Below are positions 56,641-64,000 of a stretch of DNA of 64,000 bases, piece after piece (within the stretch, counting starts at the first letter, position 1; the number at the start of each line of letters is the position of its first letter). Origin of the DNA: Dermatemys mawii (Eukaryota; Chordata; Testudines; Dermatemydidae). Position numbers and translations under genes: made by a program. The stretch covers positions 35,172,625 to 35,236,624 of the forward strand of contig ML677343.1 of the NCBI GenBank assembly GCA_007922305.1, written 5' to 3'. Under the pieces are notes generated by a model. It saw only the letters and a program-made list of their open reading frames with translations. It did no database searches and was not told where the DNA came from.

Positions 56641-57150
56641 GTCCACACCAGCCTTTACAAATGTGTGAAGTAGCTCAAGTTAATGGACAATACATTAAGC
56701 AGAGTTAAACTCTAGTGTACACAAGCCCTGATTAGGCTGAATTGTGCTGCTGTAGCTCCATAGTGTAGACCACATGGCCAGCCGGCAGCTCCGGAGCTGC
56801 ATGCGGCTCTTCAAAAGATAATATGTGGCTCCTGCCGGAAGCCAACAGTGGGGAGCCAACTCTTGGCAGCCCTGTCAGTCCCCTCCCCCTCCACCAGTGC
56901 CTGTTGGCACCGCCCCCATCAACACGTGCCCATCCCTCCCATCTGCCATGATCAGCTATTTCACAGCATTGCAGTGGCTCTGGCAGGAAGTGGGAGGAGT
57001 GAGGACATGGCGCCCAGCCCGGTTCAGAAGAGGCAGGGTGAAGGTGGGGATTGGAGAAAGCGGTGGAGTGGGAAGCAGGACATGGGGCAGAGCCAGGAGT
57101 CCACCAACCCCTGTCCGGAGCCTGTGTCTCCTTGAATAAAGTACACAGTG
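56641..57150. repeat. DNA-element remnants, one GC-rich
   Basis: 56641-56775 contains AGTGTACACAAGCCCTG and CATAGTGTAGACCAC, ends of the GTGTAGACAAGCCC type. From about 56776 a GC-rich block begins GGCCAGCCGGCAGCTCC with TGCGGCTCTTCAAAAG and continues to about 57150. It resembles the GC-rich short elements elsewhere. ORFs of about 100 codons across 56825-57204 are not supported as genes. Confidence 0.4.
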
Positions 57151-57189
57151 ACTATAGCTGCTAGGGAAATTGTTAATCAAAATTTTTCT

Positions 57190-58255
57190 TACACCATCTA
57201 ACAATGGAAGGCAAGTGCCAATGGAAAAGAAAATCCACAGAGTAAAATCGAGGCTTCTAACAGGAGTGGGAGAACAAGTAGTTTTCCGTTGAATGTAACG
57301 ATAAGGCCATTGGTGTCGTCTTTGCCAGGTGTGTATCTCTCAGTTCAAATCTTCAGACTTGCAACATCATTTCACTTCTAGCCATTCACATATGGATCAA
57401 GAATTCTCACTGAAAATTTTGAAAAAATAAACAGATGTAAAAGCCCAGTTCTTCGCCAGATTTGCCAGCTGATTGTGGACTGTAATGTTAGCATCCTATT
57501 ATGTGGCCTGGCACATAGCCCATGCGAAAGAGCCCTACTCTGGAGGCGAGTTTGTAAAAATGTGCCTCACTGATGTGATTTCAATCCTGTCACCAGTGAA
57601 TGAGAATCCACAGAAGAAAATTTCTGGCTTGCAGCTTTCATGCCATGCAATAGAATGCAGAATCTCCGACCTGAACAGTGACCTCAAATTGCAACTGCAC
57701 TCACAACTTCAGCAGAGTGAGAATCTGAACATCGCTTTGGATGAGTCATGCGATCTACAGGATAACTCAGTTATCGGTATTTGTCCGGACTGTGTCTGAC
57801 AGCTCTGTTGTAAGGGAAGAGCTCCTGGATATCGTGCCACTGAAGGACAGAACTCGTGGATGAGATGTAAAGGAGGCATTGATGATGATAGTTGTAAAAC
57901 ACCCCTTTCCTTTACAGAAGCTCACTGCCATTACAACAGTTGGGGCTCCATCCATTTGGAGATCTGTGAATGGATTAGTAGGGCATTGTAAGTGTGAAGA
58001 GAGCGTTCACTAATTTTGGACATTTTACTGTATTATTCATTGGGAGCAACTGGTATCTCAAAATTGATCACATCATAAAACCTGTCTTGCACATTGAATG
58101 CATTTGAGTGAATGAAATTCAAAATTTAATTGAAGAACTGGATGAAAACGACTACCCTGCCGATTTGCCATTTCTCTATGCAGTTCAATGGCTCTCAAGA
58201 GGTGAAGTTATTTCCTGGTTTTTTTGAGCTACTGGAACCAGTGAAATTGTTTTAT
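57190..58255 (+). pseudogene. BED-type hAT transposase remnant
   Basis: The plus strand encodes a zinc-finger-like segment CQVC...LQHHFTSSHSH (from 57323), then ASYYVAWHIAHAKEPYSGGE, FVKMCLTDVISIL, SCHAIECRISDLNSDL and LNIALDESCDLQD (first catalytic Asp region near 57740), ELLDIVPLKDRTRG, LTAIT, GAPSI..VNGLVGHCK, a CIIHWEQLVS block and AVQWLS with FFELLEPVK at the end. This is the order of the ZBED5/GTF2IRD2-like hAT transposases that are often domesticated. Here the Asp of the TDGAP motif is Val (codon 57939-57941) and there are many stops and frameshifts, so it is a fossil. One open piece of 108 codons lies at 57473-57799. Confidence 0.85.
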
Positions 58256-59009
58256 GGAGGAGAAGCACAGAATACACCCTGAGCTTACAGATCCTGGGTG
58301 GGTTCTAGACTTACAAAGAAAATTCCGGTTGCTGTCTGGTCTAGTGCAAGTGTATTTGTTTTCATGTACCAGCTGCAGTTGTTTCACAGACAAAGGCCTG
58401 AGGGAGAGCTGACACACTTTCCCTCAATCTCCCGGACAGTTTTTTGTATTTTCACATTTGCCCACAACTCCCAGTGGCCACGATTCACCATTGCCGACCA
58501 ATGGGAGTCTCTGGAAGCAGCAGCCAGCACGTCCCTGTGGCCAGAGGCCAAGTCGTGGAAAGAGAGTGTCCTGAGTTGTAGAAAGAGAAACAGCAAGGTG
58601 CATGAATGAGTGACAGAAGGGGGCAATGGACATGAGTAGAGCTAATCCCCAGATCAGCCAGGAGGAAGTGCCTCTATTGACGAATAGACCCTGTGACAGA
58701 GGGCTAATGGGATAATCTGGTCCAAGCACAGTGCAGACTATGAATAAGGCATCCCCATTTGATCTGTGCTAATGTAACCCTCCCACCTAGCCTTGCATGA
58801 TGCTGTGGAAAGTTGCAGAGTCAATACACTTGATTTGTAAGTGTATATTTATAGAACTTTGTGTGGGGCTGTGTTTGGGTTTAGTCCCAATAGAAATCTG
58901 AACTGGAAAGGTCAAAGGTTTTAAACCTTGAGGGTAACAGACTGTAACTCTGATTAGCTAAGAAAGCTTCTTTATAAAGTTGGCTGTAGCTTGCTTTAAT
59001 GACTAATGG
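58256..59009. other. Unassigned, GC-rich patch near 58420-58560
   Basis: ACTCCCAGTGGCCACGATTC and CCGACCAATGGGAGTCTCTGG near 58466-58515 echo the CCATTGG/CCAATGG core of the GC-rich elements, so part may be a fragment. Otherwise unassigned. Confidence 0.35.
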
Positions 59010-59235
59010 GAGAAAGAGTCATAGACTTTAAGGTAAGAAGGGACCATCATGATCATCTAGGCCTCTTACACATTGCAGGCTACAGACCTTCACCCACCCG
59101 CTCCTGTAATAGACCTCAGTCTCTAGCTGAGTTACTGAAGTCCTCAAATCATGATTTAAAGGTTTCCAGTTACATAAAATTCACTATTTGCACTAGTTTA
59201 ATCCTGCAAGTTGTCAGCTTGCTCTGGGCCAGATG
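59010..59235 (-). repeat. CR1/L3-type LINE tail, antisense
   Basis: AGTCATAGACTTTAAGGTAAG, AAGGGACCATCATGATCATC and CATTGCAGGCTACAGACC are antisense LINE-tail wording. It is truncated near 59235. Confidence 0.6.
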
Positions 59236-60199
59236 TTGAATCAGCAAGCTACAGGAAAGTGAGAGATTTGTGGGGAGTCCCCTGGAGGTACAGAGGTAAA
59301 ACAAGACCCTTTATTTTGCTTTTTCCTTCCCCAACTTATTGCTAAAAGGCTACTGATCTAAATCTTACTTCATGCAAATCCTCCTGAAAATGTACTTGAG
59401 CCATGAAATCTTCAAAAAGTGAGGGCAAATAAAACTTTAAAAACAACCAAACCCTGCAATGATTACGATGTGTAGTAGCCTTATTGGCCTGAGCAATAGC
59501 ATGAGCTGAATTTTGTATGCAGAGTTGTTATAGCTATGCTGACTGAAAAAGAGCTCTGTGATGTCTGAAAGCGTGTCTCTCTCACCAACAGAAGTTGGTT
59601 CAATAAAAGATATTCCCTCACCATCTCATTTGACTTTTGTCACTTGTGTTCCTTCTCTTCGCCCTCTTTGTGCGTTTATGATCCTCATTTATTGTCATGT
59701 TGAATTTAGTTTGTAATCTCTCCATTGCTGGCACCATGGTGTACTCATTAGTGAGCGCCACATCTTAGATAACTTGTTCGTAGAAGAAATTTCTTGCTAT
59801 CATTTAGAAGTTGGCTTATGCTCTGAAGCATGAAGCTTTAGTTTCCTATCAAAGTAGGAGTGTAGTTTTCTTTTAAATCCCTATTAACATAACTCTGGAT
59901 GTTCTCACTATCCGTATAAATGTCCAATCCACTTTTGAATCCTGCTAATGATATATTGCAGCCAAGAGCTGAGAAGACTAATTATGCGTTGCATAACTGC
60001 ACCTTCATCTCCTTTTTTAATAAACACGCCAAAAACATAGAGTAGGCAAACCAAAAATGGATATAAAGTTATCTTCTAAACTGTAATTTTAGAGAGGAGC
60101 TATATATTATTATTCATCCTGCTGAGCACTTAGCAATGCAAGTAAGCCTAGAGACTTTCACAAAAATAGAGGAAAATCTTAAAAAAAAAAAATCTTAGG
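59236..60199 (+). repeat. Penelope-type tail (about 59480-59640); rest unassigned
   Basis: GAGCTCTGTGATGTCTGAAAG, then TCTCTCTCACCAACAGAAG and TTCAATAAAAGATATT resemble a second Penelope-like tail family of reptiles. The remainder, including an A-run near 60181, is unassigned. Confidence 0.5.
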
Positions 60200-61145
60200 A
60201 TGAATACAATGTGATTAAATTCAGCGTTGGACACTGCAGAGCAGTGCACATTAGAGGGAATAATTTGACTCCTCCTACACTTTACTGGGTTCTAAATTAA
60301 CTGTATCAAGTCAGAAAAAGACCTGGGCATCACTGTGGACAGATCAGTGAAGATCTTTGCCCAATGTGCAGTTGTTTTCAAAATATCAAACAAAATATGA
60401 GGATGTATAAGGAATAGGATAGAGAATAATACTGAAAATATTTTGCCATTCTATAAATTAACAGTATGCCCTCCCCTAAAATGTTGAATTCAGTTATGGT
60501 CACACCTATCTCAAAAGATTTTTTGTGGCATTAGAGGAGGTTCAGAGACATTGATAAAAATGATTAAGGACATGGAAAAAGTAATAGCAAGAGGGAATGA
60601 AAGGACTGGAATTATTTGCCATAGAAAGGAGACAAATAAGAGGGAAGATAAAATACAAAATAATAAATGTATAGGTAAGGTAGATAGGGTGAATAAAAGT
60701 TCCCATTCTCATAATACAAGAACAAATGGGCATTCTATTACATTCAAAGATGGCAAACTCAGAACTAATAAAAGGAAATGTGTGTTCACTCACTGCACAA
60801 TTAGCCAGCAGAATTTACAGCTACAAGGTGTCATTTAGGACAAGAGATTAGTGGAATTCAGAAAAAGATTAGACATTTATATGGATAATAAAAGATCCAG
60901 AATAGTTAGAGTACACTTACAAAAATACAATAACTTTGGAAGGGTTACAAACCTTCCTGATTTAGGTCATGAGCTATCTTTTAAACTATTCTGGGATCGG
61001 AAGAAACTTACCTGAGGGCCAGTTATTATATAGCTGCCTGCTGCAAAGTTTCTCTTCTCAACCACTAGTGTTGTTAGCCATTGATGGAAACAGGACACTG
61101 GACTAGACTGACCACTAATGTGATTATCTGACAGTTCCTATGTAC
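60200..61145 (+). mobile_element. L3-type LINE, 3' kilobase
   Basis: Begins near ATTCAGCGTTGGACACTG and continues through GACCTGGGCATCACTGTGG and GAGGAGGTTCAGAGACATTG, the C-terminal RT wording of L3/CR1. It then runs to the tail with CACTGGACTAGACTGACCAC and TGACAGTTCCTATGTACTA. Stops throughout. It is a longer sister of 48600-48955. Confidence 0.75.
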
Positions 61146-62353
61146 TAGAAGATTCAATGATCCTACACAAACCCGTGAAACAAAAAGACAAAATCAGCTA
61201 TCTCACAAGATGAAATTGCTGAAGAACCTGCAGTAGGACCCACAACATTTTGCTTCAGATGTAATTGTGTACATTTTGAAGTGATTGTGGCTGTAATGGG
61301 CCACAGGGTCCCAGATAAAAAAATTATAATTTGAAGTAGTGACTTATTTATTCCATACACAATTCCTTATGTAGAGATATTTTCCCTGTCTTTTATCATC
61401 CAACTAGGCTTACTTGGTTGAAACATCCAGTCCAAGGAATTAAACTATTGCCCTTTCTCCTCAAAAAGAAGAGGTGGAAGATACAGATATATACTTTAAA
61501 AGCCAGTGTAGTAAATTTATTCACAAAAGGAATACACATACGTGCACTTTTGAGAATTGCAGAACCTGTTAGTATATATTGTTTCACAGCATGTGTATAG
61601 CTAGAGCTATGGAATAAGTAGGCAGGCTTCTGGGCAGGTTCCTGACACCAGCTACGCCTAATTGTACAGAAGAGGGTCATTCCTAAGGAGGTAAGAGGAG
61701 GGGGATTTTGCTGGGCTTTCTTTTCTTGACAGTGTCGTGGCAGCATGACTTTTGTTTCTGTAAATGGTATTGCTTGGCAAGATGAATAGATGGCTGAGAC
61801 TTGGTTTTTATAAGAATGCATTTTGCCAGCAGGGTTTTGAAAGTGTAGGACGTACCGGCATTGGCTCTGTTTTTATAGCCTGTTTTATTTTTCTGATTCA
61901 GAACCTACAGTCTGCTCTTCTGCAATGTGGTAATGAGATCTAGGACAATAATGTCAGGCTATATCTGAGCAATTGGATTAAAGGAAGCCCTTGGTATAGG
62001 ACAAAGGTTGGTGTAACATACATTGGACCATGTGACCAAATGTTAGCCAATTCCCCAAAGACAACTCTTTTACTCCTGGCAAGGTTTAACAGATTGCTTT
62101 TGGCTTCTCTCAAATCAGCACATTGTAGTTAATAGTTTAAAACATTTGGAAAAACACAACACAACAAAGGTTGAAGGTGTTACCTTTAATTGGACTACAT
62201 TTAAAAAATTAATATTGGGAAGTTTTCTCCTAGTTTCCTTTTTCTGTCATTGACCTGATGATGGGAATACTTTGCACTGTTCTAGAGCTTGCCTCGTTTT
62301 TAGAATAGGAGATTTCAGCAAACCTGGGAAAGAAGACTTGTTGCTAAAGCAGC
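61146..62353. other. No recognised feature
   Basis: A 141-codon minus-strand ORF at 61396-61821 lacks recognisable domains and is not supported. No repeat assigned. Confidence 0.4.
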
Positions 62354-62361
62354 TACTATAT

Positions 62362-62925
62362 GAGGGGTAGGCATATTTTTGGGCCCGAGGGCCACATCTG
62401 GGTATGGAAATTGTATGGTGGGCCATGAATGCTCACATAATTGGGGGTTGGCGTTTGGGAGGGAGGGAGGGCTCTGGCTGCGTGTATAGGCTCTGGGGCG
62501 GGACCAGAAATTAGGGGTTCAGGGTGCGGGACGGGCGCCGGGCTGGTACAGGGGGTTGGGGAGTGGGAGGGAGTCGGGGTGCAGGCTTTGGGTGGCACTT
62601 ACCTCAAGCAGCTCCTGGAAGCAGCTGCACGTCTCCCCTCTAGTTGGCTCTGTTCATTGCCCAGTCTGCAGACACCACCCCTGCAGCTCCCATTGGCCCC
62701 ATTTTCTGACCAATGGGAGCTGCGGGGGCAGCACTTGTGTCAGGGGTAGTGTGTGGAGCCCCCTGGCTATCCCTACATGTAGGAGCCAGAGAGGGGACAT
62801 GCCGCTGCTTCTGGGAGCTGTGCAGCCCAAGCGCCCAACCCCTTACCCTGGCAGGAGCTTGAGGGCCAGATTAAAATGTCTGAAGGGCCGGATGCGGCTC
62901 CCGGGCTGTAGTTTACCCACCCCTG
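62362..62925. mobile_element. hAT non-autonomous GC-rich element
   Basis: Ends GAGGGGTAGGCATA and AGTTTACCCACCCCTG correspond to CAGGGGTGGGCAAAC-type inverted termini. Flanks TACTATAT (62354-62361) and CGCTATAT (62926-62933) agree at six of eight positions. Inside are GGGCCCGAGGGCCACATCTGG, a G-rich array, the CTCCCATTGGCC...GACCAATGGGAGC core (62687-62719) and GGGCCGGATGCGGCTCCCGG near the right end. It is 564 bp and has no transposase. Confidence 0.82.
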
Positions 62926-62933
62926 CGCTATAT

Positions 62934-64000
62934 GCCCATTGTTTTCTTATTTCTTTTGGTAATAGTAACTATTGACAAAATCTTAGTATGAGTAAGAGCT
63001 TCTCCTTCTCTGTCTGCCTTTGTCATCTGTTGCTATGAGGCATAGCTACAATTGTCCTGAGTGGTGTGCAAATGTAGCAAACTTCTTTAACTTGCAATTA
63101 TTGGTAATAGCATTATTATTAACCTATTATTAAACATGCACCCACTTTGGAAATCTTGGATCTTCCACTACTACTGTGGAAGTCCTAGTGATGCCAAAAA
63201 TGTAAGATTTTTGCCTTTTGGAGCCTATTCTAGGTCTTTATTAAAATCTCACCAGGAAGAAGTTGGTGTATGGATTTATGTTTAATTAGAACATATTGTA
63301 CAGTCTGTTTTTCTAAATAGGCCTTTTCAACAGGATATTCCAGCTAATGCTATCATTGTGTGTGTGTGTATTTTTGTCTTGGTATGAAGCCACCACATAG
63401 TTATAAACTGATGGGGTAGAAATTGTATATCATTTAAAATCTAACCTGAGACACAGTGGAGTCACATCTGCTTGCTTTACTACCCTGGATTATTTTGTGG
63501 ATGTTGCTATTTTTTTTCTTCTGTTGGTTCTGCAGAGCTGATACAGTTCTGGGAGAGTGAGCTGGCTTATTCTGTGACTTGGTCATCATCATGAGAGTTG
63601 TTAACTAAGTTTTGATTGTAGAATATGTATCGCTGGTGGTGTCACAGAACACAAATGACTTTTAGATCCCAGGTTGAAACTGCAGAGGTAGCAGATGGAA
63701 AAATCATCTTTTGGCTTATCAGTTGAGCAAATTTGCTCTGGAAGTCATTAAGACACAATAAACTGGGACCTCAGGATATTTTATTACTGTATCACTTGTC
63801 AGCATATAATCACACTTTAAGAAATAATATTATCTACTTCTTTTGCAAGTCTGGTTTTTCTCCTTTTCACTTTGTTTTATCTCCCTCTTGCACCTTTCTT
63901 TTGTCTCTTGGGCTAGAGTTGCTCCAAAACCTTAGATACTCACTTCTGTGAATTACGCCTGAGCTTTTGCTTCTCAAGGAGGCTGACCTTGCTTTTCCTG
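62934..64000. other. No recognised feature
   Basis: AT-rich. A short TG run lies at 63357-63370. No exon or assignable repeat was found up to the window end. Confidence 0.4.

Noticed and set aside
61396..61821. 141-codon minus-strand ORF
   Set aside because: No recognised domain and no exon-like borders.
63500..63570. Possible exon after a pyrimidine-rich TTCTGCAG acceptor
   Set aside because: The frames that follow close quickly and no good donor at a coding boundary is seen.

Overview
The window is vertebrate nuclear DNA, most likely from a cryptodiran turtle. The evidence is its repeat content: a tRNA-derived SINE with a CR1-like tail of the tortoise pol III SINE type (15629-15830), CR1 and L3 LINEs, Penelope-like elements, many hAT-type short elements with 8-bp target duplications, Ty3/gypsy and retrovirus-like LTRs, and an old MIR. 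No bacterial features, rRNA or tRNA genes or CRISPR arrays are visible. The species cannot be named from the sequence alone.

Host coding content is very thin. One good candidate exon lies at 1989-2134 (plus strand, consensus splice sites, charged helical peptide). I did not recognise the gene. The rest looks like introns or intergenic DNA filled with transposons of several ages, many nested.

Layout. 0-8.8 kb: short elements, the exon and a fold-back element. 8.8-13.4 kb: a long minus-strand CR1 split by an LTR-like insertion, then a mariner/Tigger-like element that carries a Penelope tail and a gypsy LTR fragment. 13.7-24 kb: LINE pieces, a twin-priming-like Penelope insertion, the turtle SINE, a hAT element with a perfect target duplication and LTRs. 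24-39 kb: non-autonomous DNA elements, a solo LTR interrupted by a hAT element and containing a perfect 24-bp hairpin, a MIR, and a 49-bp templated duplication. 39.5-44.8 kb: a nearly complete Ty3/gypsy element on the minus strand. 46.9-52.6 kb: hAT elements, L3, another LINE RT, an LTR and a Penelope GIY-YIG remnant. 52.7-58.3 kb: fossils of a second gypsy element, a Harbinger transposase and a BED-type hAT transposase. 58-64 kb: L3 copies and a GC-rich hAT element.

The most interesting object is the 39495-44787 element. Its order is gag - zinc knuckle/protease - integrase - RT - RNase H, so integrase is upstream of RT as in Ty1/copia although the proteins are of Ty3/gypsy type. This is the Gmr1-like group. 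Its gag carries a capsid C-terminal region that reads like a vertebrate SCAN domain. It has a tRNA-Leu type primer site, a polypurine tract and a 4-bp target duplication. Its 5' LTR has lost 541 bp, and Pol has in-frame stops and a changed integrase catalytic residue, so this copy is probably immobile.
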